This document shows, in pieces, positions 23,080 through 32,800 of a stretch of DNA of 64,000 bases; position 1 is the stretch's first letter; each line of letters opens with the position of its first letter. The DNA comes from Streptacidiphilus rugosus AM-16 (GTDB lineage: Bacteria; Actinomycetota; Actinomycetes; Streptomycetales; Streptomycetaceae), in NCBI RefSeq assembly GCF_000744655.1, contig NZ_JQMJ01000004.1:6448001-6512000 (forward strand), given 5' to 3'. The notes beneath the pieces were generated by a model. That model ran no database searches, was not told the DNA's origin, and saw only the letters and a list, made by a program, of their open reading frames with translations. A program made the translations under genes and the position numbers.

Positions 23080-25920
23080 TCAGTCGGTGCGCCGGACCAG
23101 CACCGTCCGCGAGCGGGTGACCAGCGCGGCCGACACCCAGGCCAGCAACGGCAGCCCGATGACCAGCAGTGCGAGCGGCATCCAGGGGACGGCGAGCGGA
23201 CCGCTCGCGTCCGGCGGGACGGGCAGGCCTCCCGATCCCATCAGCACCCCGCCCTCGCTGCTCGTCACCGTGGCGCGGTTCTGCCAGACCGCGGCCGCGG
23301 GCACGATCCCGGTCAGGCCCAGCAGCGCCCCCATCGCGGCGATCACCGCGCACTGGAAGCCGGAGAGCCTGCGCCGCAGCGAGGGCGCGGCCCCGACGGC
23401 GGCGAGCGTCGCGAGATCACCTTGCGCGTCCGCCGCCGCCAGACCGGTGGCGATGCCGGCGGCCGCGACGGCGACCAGGGTGGCCGACCCGAGCAGGCCC
23501 AGCACCAGGGCCGAGTACTGGGGCTGGAAGCCCCGTTCCACGGTGAGGCTCGCAGACTGGGTGAAGTGCCCGACACCGGCCGCCGCCCGCTGCCGCTCCG
23601 CGGCGCTCGGCACGTGGTCGGGCAGCCACGCGAAGCCCAGCGGGTAGGCGGTCAGTCCGGCGGAGCGCACGGCGGCGTCCGGTACGACGGCCTGCACGCC
23701 GTCGACCGGGACCCGCACCGCGACACCGGGCAGCCGCACCTCCTTCGCGTCCGGCACCACGTCCTGCCCGGTCGCCCCGACCAGCGGCATGAGCGTGACG
23801 CTGAGCGTCACCTGCCCGTGGTCGAGGAGACGCGGGTCGGTGACGACGACCCGGCCCTCGGCCAGTGCCCTCACGGCCGCCGGATCGCGCGATCCGGTGA
23901 ACGCCCGCAGGGTCGCCGCGTCACCCTCGACCAGGGGCCGGCCGGCGCGTGACATGCGGACCGGTCGGCAGCGCGGGTCCGTGGCGGCAGCGCCGCCGGT
24001 CGGGCAGCGTTGGGCGGGAGGGACGGTGAGTTCGACGTTCCCGCACTGCTGGAGCCGAGCGGTCGCGCGCTGCCCGCAGTCCGCGCCGAAGCCGAGCCGC
24101 CGCTCCTGCGCACGGGTCCCCAGCCCCGGTATCGCCCCTTCCACGGCGGCCGCCTGCCGGGCGAGGGTGCCGAAATCCTGGGAATCGGGATCCAGCAGCT
24201 CCACACCGCCGCGCGGCATGGAGGGCGTGTAGTCGGACCGGGCCTGCGCGTCCAGGCTCGTGGCGTAGACGAGCATCGCGACCGCGCCGGCGACGGCGGC
24301 CATGACCGCGGAGACGGCAGGCGCCGTCCTGCCGCGGTGACGCGTCGCGTCGCGCAGTGCCAGCCGGGGCCCGGGCGGCAGCCATCGGCCGATGCGCCCG
24401 AACTGGCCCACCAGGAACGGGGTGCAGAGGACCAGGCCCAACTCGGCGACGACCGACCCGGCCGCGATGCCGTCGGAGGCGTCGAGCCGCGCGGAGCTCA
24501 GCAGCGCGAGGACGACTCCCCCGGTCGCGGCCAGCGCGCCCACCACAGTGATCCAGACGGCGGGCGGCCTGGTACCGGTCTGCCCGGTGAGCGCGGCCAC
24601 CACCGCCTGCCGTCCGGCCTGGATCGCCGGGGCCATGGCCGCCAACAGGCCGGTGGCCAACCCGATCAGCACGATGCCGGCCAGGTCCAGTGGACGGAGC
24701 ACGATGCCGACGAACCGCGCCCCGGTGTGCTCCTCGATCGGGCCTCTGGCCAGGGCCACCGCGACCGTCGCGACCAGCAGCCCGGTCACCGCCCCGACGG
24801 CGCCGAGCACCGCTCCGCCCGCCAGCACGACCCGGCGCACATGGGCCCGGCTGCCGCCTGCGGCCGCCAGCAACCCCAACTGCCGCCGCGAGCGACGCGC
24901 GCCGACCGCGAACGCGGGTCCGGCCAGCAGGACGATCTCCGCCAGGGCCATCGCCACCACGAGTTCCGCCGTCGTGGCGGCACCGCCCCCGGTCGTGACG
25001 AAGTCGCCGCGCGGGGTGGCCCGGTAGAACGGCACCTCGCTGTCCGGCGGTGGGGAGAGTTGCACCGCGCGCGAGTTCACCGTGAAGCCGGCCCGGTTGG
25101 CCCTCATCACCTCGGCCCAGGTGAACGGCGCTCCGCCCGGGAGCGTGACGAGGTACACCGTGTCCACGTCCGGCGCGCCCTCCGTCCCTGAGGCGACACT
25201 CAGCGCGGCGAACGCCGAGGGGCTCACCACCAGGGCGGAGCGCCTCAGGTCACCGGGGTACTCGACCTCGCCCACGATGCGCAGCGGCGTGCCGCCGCTG
25301 CCCCCCTGCGCTCCGGTGCCGCTCGCCCCGCCGGGGGCCAGGAGCCGCGTGACCGACCCGACGGACAGCCCCGAGTCGCGCAGGAACGCCGAGGTGGCCA
25401 CGGTCTCGTCGGCGGCCCCGGGCACCCGCCCCCGCACCAGGGTCGTGATGCCACGGGACACGGGATCGCCGAGGGGCAGGCCTTCGAGCGTGACGGTGTC
25501 CTGCCCCGAGGCCGTGGTCGCCTGACGGGCCGTGCTGTCGTGCGGGATAAGCCTGGCCCCGGCCGGCAGCACCGACCGCAGCAGGGCCACGGGGTCGGTC
25601 GGAACGGACGCCGGGCCGGCGGTCGGAGCGGGTGCGGGCGACGCCGCGCCGTCCGAGAGGTCCCCGCTGGTCGTGTCGTCCGGCGTCTGGGCCAGCGGCC
25701 GGCCAGGCGTCACCGGGGCGATGCTCGCCTGGGCCCCGCCGAGTGCCCGGTCCTCGCGCTGCGCCACGGTCGGCGCGCTGCTCCGGGCCACGATGTCGGC
25801 TGCCGATACCCCCGCGACCGGCAGTGCGACCATCGCGATCACCAACAGGCTGCGACCGCGGGCGCGGAGCGCGTCACGACGGGCGAGGCGCAGGGCCACC
25901 CGCCAGGAACCGAGGCTCAC
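23080..25920 (-). CDS. ABC exporter permease with two FtsX domains
   Basis: 946 residues whose ATG overlaps the ATPase stop by four bases. An N-terminal helix (LLVIAMVALPVAGVSAAD) is followed by a large extracytoplasmic segment to about 330, four membrane helices with the FtsX-type linker (AEIVLLAGPAFAVGARRSRRQ; LATGLLAAMAPAIQAGRQ), a second central helix pair, another extracytoplasmic region with four cysteines (about 610-660), and a final FtsX domain. This is the MacB/FtsX-like type VII ABC permease layout; one chain holds both FtsX halves. Such systems export lipids, antibiotics or peptides; substrate unknown. Third gene of the PadR operon. Confidence 0.9.
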   Translation of the reverse strand: MSLGSWRVALRLARRDALRARGRSLLVIAMVALPVAGVSAADIVARSSAPTVAQREDRALGGAQASIAPVTPGRPLAQTPDDTTSGDLSDGAASPAPAPTAGPASVPTDPVALLRSVLPAGARLIPHDSTARQATTASGQDTVTLEGLPLGDPVSRGITTLVRGRVPGAADETVATSAFLRDSGLSVGSVTRLLAPGGASGTGAQGGSGGTPLRIVGEVEYPGDLRRSALVVSPSAFAALSVASGTEGAPDVDTVYLVTLPGGAPFTWAEVMRANRAGFTVNSRAVQLSPPPDSEVPFYRATPRGDFVTTGGGAATTAELVVAMALAEIVLLAGPAFAVGARRSRRQLGLLAAAGGSRAHVRRVVLAGGAVLGAVGAVTGLLVATVAVALARGPIEEHTGARFVGIVLRPLDLAGIVLIGLATGLLAAMAPAIQAGRQAVVAALTGQTGTRPPAVWITVVGALAATGGVVLALLSSARLDASDGIAAGSVVAELGLVLCTPFLVGQFGRIGRWLPPGPRLALRDATRHRGRTAPAVSAVMAAVAGAVAMLVYATSLDAQARSDYTPSMPRGGVELLDPDSQDFGTLARQAAAVEGAIPGLGTRAQERRLGFGADCGQRATARLQQCGNVELTVPPAQRCPTGGAAATDPRCRPVRMSRAGRPLVEGDAATLRAFTGSRDPAAVRALAEGRVVVTDPRLLDHGQVTLSVTLMPLVGATGQDVVPDAKEVRLPGVAVRVPVDGVQAVVPDAAVRSAGLTAYPLGFAWLPDHVPSAAERQRAAAGVGHFTQSASLTVERGFQPQYSALVLGLLGSATLVAVAAAGIATGLAAADAQGDLATLAAVGAAPSLRRRLSGFQCAVIAAMGALLGLTGIVPAAAVWQNRATVTSSEGGVLMGSGGLPVPPDASGPLAVPWMPLALLVIGLPLLAWVSAALVTRSRTVLVRRTD

Positions 25921-26711
25921 CGTCCCTCACCCACGCCGGAGCCCGTATCGGAGCCCGCGCCGGAGCCCGTGCCGGTCGGGGCCGCGAGCAGCGACTCCGC
26001 CGAGGCGGCCACGGTCTGGTCCACGAGCCGTCCGTCCCGCAGGAAGGCCACGCGGTCCGCCCAGGCGGCGTGACGGGCTTCGTGGGTCACCATCACGACC
26101 GCCGCGCCCGCGTCACAGCGCGCTCGCAGGACGGCGAGGACCGCCTCGCCGGTGCCGGAGTCGAGCGCTCCGGTGGGCTCGTCGGCGAGCACCAGGCGGC
26201 GGTCGCCGATCAGTGCCCGGGCGATGGCCACCCGCTGCTGCTGGCCGCCCGACAACTCCTCGGGGAAGCGGTCCGCCAGCTCGGCCATGCCGATCTCGGC
26301 GAGCGCCGCATGCGCCTCGGCCCGGGCCCTGCGCATGGACAGTCCGTCCAGCTCCCGCGGCAGGGCGACGTTCTCGGCGGCGGTCAGCGCCGGTATCAGG
26401 TTGAAGTCCTGGAACACGTAGCCGATCGAGCGCCGCCGCACGGCGGCGAGGCGCTTGGGCGAGAGCGAGCGGAGCTCCTGCCCCTCGACCAGGACCTGGC
26501 CCGAGGTGACGGCGTCCAGCCCGCCGGCGAGTGTGAGCAGGGTGGACTTGCCGGAGCCGCTCGGTCCCATGACGGCGACGAACTCGCCGGCGCCGACGAC
26601 CAGGTCGACCTCGCGCAGGGCGTGGACCTCGGCGGCGCCCCGCCCGTGAACCCGGGAGACCGACCGCAGTCGCAGCACCTGCGTGTTCGCCGCCCCTCGC
26701 TGTGACGTCAC
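25917..26711 (-). CDS. ABC exporter ATP-binding protein
   Basis: 264 residues from GTG 26711, preceded by GGGGGAAGAA and overlapping the PadR stop by four bases. Walker A GPSGSGKST, Q-loop region VFQDFNLIPALTAAENVALP, ABC signature LSGGQQQRVAIARAL, Walker B LVLADEPTGALD and the H-loop VTHEARHAAWADRV are all intact, in the MacB/LolD pattern. The C-terminus has a Gly/Ser/Thr tail. It energises the permease encoded next, and its reading frames overlap on both sides, giving a tightly coupled three-gene operon. Confidence 0.95.
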   Translation of the reverse strand: MTSQRGAANTQVLRLRSVSRVHGRGAAEVHALREVDLVVGAGEFVAVMGPSGSGKSTLLTLAGGLDAVTSGQVLVEGQELRSLSPKRLAAVRRRSIGYVFQDFNLIPALTAAENVALPRELDGLSMRRARAEAHAALAEIGMAELADRFPEELSGGQQQRVAIARALIGDRRLVLADEPTGALDSGTGEAVLAVLRARCDAGAAVVMVTHEARHAAWADRVAFLRDGRLVDQTVAASAESLLAAPTGTGSGAGSDTGSGVGEGR

Positions 26712-27316
26712 TTCTTCCCCCTTTTCGCGACGGGTCGGTTCACGGCCTCCGCCGTCCGAGCCGCGGGTCGCTGGACCGCGGCACGGAGGAGGCGGGTCTC
26801 GCAGTGGTCCAGCCAGCGGAGCTCGGCCTCCGCCTGGAAGATCAGCTGGTCGAGCACCAGCAGCCAGGCCAGCTCCTTGCCCTGGGCCGGCTCGGGATCC
26901 CCCGCCGCGCCGAGCGCACCGGCCTTGAGGCGGGTGTAGTCCTGCAGCGCCCGCATGGTGTGGCTGCGCTGCGCCTGGACCACGGCGGCCACGTCCACGC
27001 CGGGCACGGTGACGGCCATGGCCAGCTTGATCGCCAGCTCGTCGCGCGGCGGGCTGTCCCGGCGCACCGGAGTCCCGAACCAGGAGCTCAGCTCCGCCCG
27101 TCCCGGCTCGGTGATGGCGTAGAAGACGTGTCCCTCGGCGTCCTCGCCGTCCGGCTCGATCAGGCCGTCGCGCTCCAGCCTGCCCAGGGTCGTGTAGACC
27201 TGACCGACGTTCAGCGGCCAGGTCGAACCTGTCCGCGATTCGAACTCCAAGCGGAGTTGGTACCCGTAGCGAGGTCCCTCGTCGAGGAGGGCGAGCAGTC
27301 CGTGACGGATCGACAT
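26708..27316 (-). CDS. PadR-family transcriptional regulator
   Basis: 202 residues starting MSIRHGLLALLDEGPRYGYQ. The PadR winged helix is complete: YGYQLRLEFE, NVGQVYTTLGRLERDGLIEP and the wing HVFYAITEPGRAEL. A C-terminal helical domain for dimerisation follows, ending in a basic KRGKK. PadR proteins repress adjacent exporter genes and release on ligand binding. The start codon lies inside a repeated palindromic operator and only eight bases from a good -10, so the transcript may be leaderless and autorepressed. Stop codon overlaps the ATPase GTG. Confidence 0.94.
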   Translation of the reverse strand: MSIRHGLLALLDEGPRYGYQLRLEFESRTGSTWPLNVGQVYTTLGRLERDGLIEPDGEDAEGHVFYAITEPGRAELSSWFGTPVRRDSPPRDELAIKLAMAVTVPGVDVAAVVQAQRSHTMRALQDYTRLKAGALGAAGDPEPAQGKELAWLLVLDQLIFQAEAELRWLDHCETRLLRAAVQRPAARTAEAVNRPVAKRGKK

Positions 27317-27353
27317 ACCGCGTATGTATACCGAGTATGCATCCCCGCGACAA
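27314..27353 (-). promoter_or_regulatory. PadR operon promoter with tandem operators
   Basis: Minus strand: TTGTCG (27348-27353), 17-bp spacer, TATACA (27325-27330), then eight bases to the PadR ATG, allowing leaderless initiation. Two 11-bp near-palindromes ATACCG(C/A)GTAT lie at 27315-27325 and 27328-27338 with 13-bp period, overlapping the start codon and the -10. This is the expected geometry for PadR self-repression. Confidence 0.7.
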
Positions 27354-27378
27354 GCCCCCTCTGGCGTAGGTTCGACCC

Positions 27379-28317
27379 GTGAGTCAGCTGCGGATCGCGA
27401 CGTTCAACCTCCTGCACGGCCAGCCGATGGACGCCCACGGGAGGCCGCTCCCCCTGCATGCGGAGGACCCCGCCGCGCCGCTGGCCGAGGCGATCGCCGC
27501 GCTGGACGCGGACGTGCTCGCACTGCAGGAGGTCGACCGCTTCCAGGAACGCTCCGGCCTCGTCGACCAGGCCGCCGTCGCCGCGAAGGCGCTCGGCGCG
27601 CGCGACCACCGCTTCGCCGCCGCGGTCGTCGGACGCCCCGCGCCCGTCGCCGGCTGGGTGCACGCGCCGGACGCGACCGCGCTTCGCGTCTACGGACCCG
27701 ACAGCTCCGAGCGGGACGTGGACCAGCCCGCCTACGGGACCGCCCTGGTCACCCGCCTCCCGGTGTTGCACTGGCGCGCCCGGCGCTTTCCCGCCGCGCC
27801 GTTCGGTCTGCCGCTGCGCGTCGCCGGGCGGCGCGGACTGACCCCCGTACCCGACGAGCCGCGTGCGGCACTGGCCGCGGTGCTGGAGGGTCCGGCCGGT
27901 CCGTTCACGGCCCTGGCGGCGCACCTTTCCTTCGTCCCGGGCTGGAACATGGGCCAGCTGGCCGGGATGCGGCGCTGGATCGCGGACCTGCCCGCGCCGT
28001 ATCTGCTGCTCGGCGATTTCAACCTGATCGGCCCGGTCCCCCGGACCGTCCTCGGCGGAGCCTCGGTCGTCGACGGCAGCCGGCTCCGGACCCGCCGCCC
28101 GCTGCGGGCGGCGTCACCGCGGGGTCGCCTCCAGGGCTGGCGCGACCTGGCCCGCACCCCCACCTACCCGGCCCACAAGCCCACCGTCCAGTTCGACCAC
28201 GTCCTCGCCGTGGGCGTGCCCCGCACCGCGGTCCAGCGCATCGAAACGCCGACGACGAGCGTCTCCGACCACCGCCCGCTCCTGGTCCAGCTCTCCCTCC
28301 CCGAAGCAAGCCGCTGA
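27379..28317 (+). CDS. Endonuclease/exonuclease/phosphatase-family protein
   Basis: 312 residues from GTG 27379, divergent from padR by 62 bp. EEP catalytic signatures are ordered: IATFNLLHG, LALQEVD, YGTALVTRL, AAHLSFVPG, LLGDFNLIG and SVSDHRPLLV. No signal peptide or membrane segment, unlike the VanJ-like protein at 289-1404. Substrate could be a phosphodiester or sugar phosphate; unknown. It shares the promoter region with the PadR operon and could be co-regulated. Confidence 0.88.
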   Translation: MSQLRIATFNLLHGQPMDAHGRPLPLHAEDPAAPLAEAIAALDADVLALQEVDRFQERSGLVDQAAVAAKALGARDHRFAAAVVGRPAPVAGWVHAPDATALRVYGPDSSERDVDQPAYGTALVTRLPVLHWRARRFPAAPFGLPLRVAGRRGLTPVPDEPRAALAAVLEGPAGPFTALAAHLSFVPGWNMGQLAGMRRWIADLPAPYLLLGDFNLIGPVPRTVLGGASVVDGSRLRTRRPLRAASPRGRLQGWRDLARTPTYPAHKPTVQFDHVLAVGVPRTAVQRIETPTTSVSDHRPLLVQLSLPEASR

Positions 28318-28337
28318 CCCTCGGGGCGCGAGCCGTG

Positions 28338-28452
28338 CTTGATCAACTGCCCGCGCGACAAGCCACCGAGGTGGTGGGTCGCCGAACGCGCATGCGCAGG
28401 GTCGTCCATCGCGGGTGGTTCTCGCGCTCGCAGTTGATCAAGGAGAGCCCCG
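28338..28452. repeat. Widely spaced perfect inverted repeat
   Basis: CTTGATCAACTGC (28338-28350) and GCAGTTGATCAAG (28440-28452) form a perfect 13-bp inverted repeat 89 bp apart, in the gap between convergent genes; GCGCATGCGC lies between. It may be the end pair of a small non-autonomous element or a long-range hairpin. Confidence 0.5.
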
Positions 28453-28498
28453 CGTCCCCAGGGCAGCGCACCCGGCCCTCTCGCGAAGGCTGCGCCCC

Positions 28499-29695
28499 TC
28501 AGTCCGTGCGGCCCTGGGGCGTGCTGCGGTCGTGGACCGCGCGGGGGTGGACGACGGAGCGGACCGCGAGGGCGGTCCCCGGGGTGGGGACGGGCGCGTA
28601 CTGGAGCAGGAGCATCGCGGCGTCGTCACCGAGCTGGTGACCGACGTGCCGACGCACGTCCTCGTGCAGGCGGTCCAGGACCACCGCCGGTGCGTCCGCG
28701 CTCGCGCAGTCGGGGACCCGCTCCGCCAGCGGGTAGAAGACGCCCCAGCTGTTGCGCGCCTCGATCACGCCGTCGGTGTACAGCAGCAGCCGGTCCTCCT
28801 CCTGCAGCGGCAAGCGCAGGATCGGCGCCACGACGTCCTCCGGCTCCAGGACGCCGAGCGGCGGGACGTTCGCCGGCGGGTCGAGGAAGCGCACCGGAGT
28901 GCCCCTGCGCAGCAGCAGCGGGGCGGGATGGCCGCAGTTGACGATCTCGACCACCGCGTCCGGGCGGACGCCGACCAGGACCAGGGTCACGAACTCCTCG
29001 TCGCTGCCCTCGTGCTCGCCGCCGTTCTCGTGCAGGGCGCGACCGAGGCTGTCGGCCAGCCAGGCGGCCACCTTGTCCAGGGCAGGCTCCTGGTGCGCGG
29101 CCTCACGGAAGGCGCCGAGGATCGCGGCCGCCGTCTCCACCGCCGCCAGGCCCTTGCCCCGGACGTCGCCGATCACCGCCCGGACGCCGTAGCGGGTCTG
29201 CACGACCTCGTACAGGTCACCGCCGATGCGGGCGTGCGCCGCGGCGGCCGCGTAGTGCACGGCGGCGCGGACCGGGCCGATCCGCTCCGGGATCGAGCGC
29301 AACAGGATGCGCTGGGCCACCTCGGAGACCAGCCTGGCGTCGGCCAGCGCCCGCTCCTGCCGGTTCCGCAGCATCACGCTCGCCGCGCCGATCGCGCTGA
29401 TCAGGACGATGGCCAGGACGCTGGCCGTGTGCACGGAGGCCGACATGGTGCGGTCCTCCGCCGCGATGCCGAAGGCCTCCCCGATGGTCACCCCGCCCAC
29501 CAGCAGCGGGAACCAGAGACTGTTGCTCACCACGGCCGCCAGCGCGGGGCCCGCGGTCAGCGCGGGCTCGAAGGTCACGTTCGGGTTGTTGCTGGTCCGG
29601 TCGAGTATGAAGACCACCACCACGCCGAGAAAGGGCAGCAGCAGTACCCACCGGCCCCAACGGCTGAGGTGGCGGAACCTTCCGGCGGCAGTCAA
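28499..29695 (-). CDS. SpoIIE-type PP2C phosphatase, membrane-bound
   Basis: 398 residues from TTG 29695, chosen because AGGAGAG lies six bases upstream; the frame is open to an ATG at 29848 but that part is A/T-richer leader. Three N-terminal membrane helices (WVLLLPFLGVVVVFIL; LAAVVSNSLWFPLLVGGV; VLAIVLISAIGAASVML) precede a cytoplasmic linker and a PP2C-SpoIIE domain. Metal-site motifs are IGGDLYEVV, VIGDVRGKGLAAV, CGHPAPLLL and LLLYTDGVIEARN. Such phosphatases dephosphorylate anti-sigma-factor antagonists. No STAS or kinase gene is adjacent. Confidence 0.9.
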   Translation of the reverse strand: MTAAGRFRHLSRWGRWVLLLPFLGVVVVFILDRTSNNPNVTFEPALTAGPALAAVVSNSLWFPLLVGGVTIGEAFGIAAEDRTMSASVHTASVLAIVLISAIGAASVMLRNRQERALADARLVSEVAQRILLRSIPERIGPVRAAVHYAAAAAHARIGGDLYEVVQTRYGVRAVIGDVRGKGLAAVETAAAILGAFREAAHQEPALDKVAAWLADSLGRALHENGGEHEGSDEEFVTLVLVGVRPDAVVEIVNCGHPAPLLLRRGTPVRFLDPPANVPPLGVLEPEDVVAPILRLPLQEEDRLLLYTDGVIEARNSWGVFYPLAERVPDCASADAPAVVLDRLHEDVRRHVGHQLGDDAAMLLLQYAPVPTPGTALAVRSVVHPRAVHDRSTPQGRTD

Positions 29696-29855
29696 CGTCG
29701 TCTCTCCTGCGGGCGCTGTGCAATGAGGCTGGGTGTCGAGTCGGGGCGGCCCGACGGGACGCCCTACCGCGGCCAGAATTAGTTCAAAATTGGATCGAAG
29801 TTGACTGGTTAACGACCCCACATTAGGCGCGAAATGGACAGGCTGCACAGTCCTT

Positions 29856-32800
29856 TCACAAAGCCTCCGTGGCTACTCCACCTATCTGCTCCCCATTCGG
29901 AGTAATGGTGTCGAGCAGCTCCTCCAGGGCCTCACGTCCCGGCAACGCCCCGGGCCGCACCACCGTTCCACTGCGAACATACAGAAACGCGGCGGAGACC
30001 CGATCGAGCGGAAGACCCTCCCGCTCGGCCCAGGCCAACCGGTAGACGGCCAGCTGCAGCGGGTCGGCCGTCTCGCGCTGGTTGGTCTTCCAGTCGACCA
30101 CCTCGAAGCCGTCCTTCGTGCGGTAGACCGCGTCGATCCGGCCACGCACCACCCGGCCGCCGAGCAGCAGCTGGAACGGCTCCTCGACCCGATGCGGGGT
30201 GCGCGCGGCGTACTCGCTGCGCAGGAACGCCTCCTTGAGCCGCTCAAGCTCACGCTCGTCCTCGATGCCGGAGTCGTCCAGGCCCGGCAGCGCGTCCTCG
30301 CCGAGCAGCAGCAGCGGCTCCACCGCCAGGCGCGACTCCACCCAGGCGTGGAAGCGGGTGCCGCGCCGCGCTGCGGGCTGCGGCGGACGCGGCATCGGCC
30401 GGGCCAGTTCGCGGGCGAAGCCCTCCGGATCGGACGCGACGCGCAGCAGCTGGGACGCCGACAGCGAGCGCGGCAGCGGCACCTCCCGTGTCCGGCTGCG
30501 GGCCCGCCGCAGTTCGGCGGAGAGCAGTTCGAGATCGCGGTCCCAGGAGGCGACCGTGCGCCGCTCCTCGGGCGTCTCCACGGAAGGGGACTCCTCGCCG
30601 CGCGGACCGGCCAGCACCCGCGCACCGGCGCTCCGGCGCGCCGCCTGGGCGGCCGCGTCGAGCGGCAGGGGCCAGGCGTGCTCGACGCCGGTGTCCAGCG
30701 CCGGGTTGGCCGCGCCCTCGGCCGGCTGCTCGGCCCATGCCTCGATCTCCGCGCCGCTCTGCGGCCGCTCCTCCGCGAACTCACGCAGCGCGGTCAGGAA
30801 CTCCGACGGCCCGCGCGGGCGCTTCTGCGTCGGCCCCCACCAGTGGCCCGACGCGTACAACCGGGCGCGCGGGCGGGTGAAGGCGACGTAGCCCAGGCGC
30901 AGTTCCTCCGTGGCCGCATGCCGCTTCATCTCCGCCTCGAACGCCTTCAGCCCCGCCGCCGTCCACGCCGGATCGGCGGCCAGCGAGTCGGCGTCGCCAC
31001 GCAGGGCGTGCGGCAGCACTTCCGCGCGGGCGGTCCACCTCTCGCGCCCGGTGCCGCTCGGGAACGCGCCCTTGACCAGGCCGGGAACGAAGACGACGTC
31101 CCATTCCAGGCCCTTGGACTTGTGGGCCGTGAGCACCTTCACGGTGTCCTCCCCGCCCGGCAGGTTGTTGTCCAGGCCGCGGTCGTACTCCTGTGCCGTG
31201 CGCAGGAAGCCGAGGAAGGCCCCGAGTGAAGGGTCTCCGTCGAGGTCGGCGAATCCGGCGGCGATGTCGAGGAACGCCGACAGAGTCTCGCGACGGCGGG
31301 CCGCGAGGGCGTGCGGCGAGGCGGAGAGCTCGACCTCCAGGCCGGTGACGGTGAGCACCCGGTGCAGCACGTCCATCAGCGGCTCGGCCAGCGCCCGGCG
31401 CAGTTCGCGGATCTCCGCGGCCAAGCGCTCGAAACGGACGGCCGCCTCGGCCGAGAAGGGCAGCTCGGGCTCGCCGGCCTGGCCGGGATAGAGGAAGGAC
31501 TCCAGCGCGTCCGCCAGCGAGACGATCTCGGTCGGATCGGCCTCCGCGACGGCCTCGGCCAGCTTGTCCGCCCCGCCGTCGGGCGCGGACGCCACCCTGA
31601 CCAGATCGCGGGCACGGCGCCCGAGCAGCGCGAGATCGCGCGGTCCGATCCGCCAGCGCGGTCCGACCAGCAGCCGCACCAGCGCCGCGTTGGCCGTCGG
31701 ATCCTGCAGCACCTCGCAGGTGGCGACCAGGTCGGCGACTTCGGGCAGGTGCAGCAGCCCGGACAGGCCGACGACCTCGACCGGCACGTCCCGCTCGACC
31801 AACGCGGCGTGCACGTCGGGGAAGAGCTCCCGCCCGCCGCGGCACAGGACCGCGATCCGGCCCGGCGCGGTGCCGGTGCGGACCAGGTGCGCGATGCTGT
31901 CGGCGAGCCAGGCGATCTCGCCCTCGTGCGTCTCCAGCAGGGCGCAGCGCATCCCGCCGGACAGCTCCTCCCCCGGCGCCGGGCGCAGGGCGGCGACGCC
32001 CTCGTGCATCGCGCGCAGCGGCGCGGCCAACTCGTTGGCGAAGGCGAGCAGCCGGCCGCCGGAACGGCGGTTCTCGCTGAGCGAGTAGCGCGCGGCGGCG
32101 GTGTCGTCCGCATGGCGGAAGTGGTGCGGGAACTCGTCCAGGTTGGCCACCGACGCCCCGCGCCAGCCGTAGATCGCCTGGCAGGGGTCGCCCACGGCGG
32201 TCACCGGGTGGCCGCTGCCGTCGCCGAAGAGCCCGGCGAGGAGCAGGCGCTGGGCCACGGAGGTGTCCTGGTACTCGTCCAGCAGCACGACGGCGTACTG
32301 CTCCCGCAGCAGCACACCGACCTCGGGTCTGGTCCGGGCCAGCTGTGCGCAGGCGGCGATCTGGTCGCCGAAGTCCATCAGCTGGGCGCCGCGCTTGCGC
32401 GCGCGGTAGCGGGTGACCAGCTCGGTCAGCTCGCGCCTGGCCTCGGCCGCGACGGGAACGGCGCGCAGCGCCTCGTTGCTGAGCTTCACCCCGTCCAGGC
32501 GGGCCAGCAGCGCGGTGTCGTAGGCGGCCAGCCGCTCCGGCTCCACGAGGTGCTCGGCGAGCTCGCCGTCGAGCTTCACCAGCTTGGCGATCAGCGAGGA
32601 GACGCCGTCCTTCAGCGCCGGGTACGGGCCGGGCGCCTGCCGCAGCACCCGCGCGGCGAGCTGGAACCTGGTCGCGTCGGCGAGCAGCCTGGCGTCGGGC
32701 TCCAGACCGATGCGCAGTCCGTGGTCCTGCAGCAGCCGGCCGGCGAAGGCGTGGTAGGTCGAGATCTCGGGCTCGCCGAGCTCGGCTCCGGCCTGCCCGC

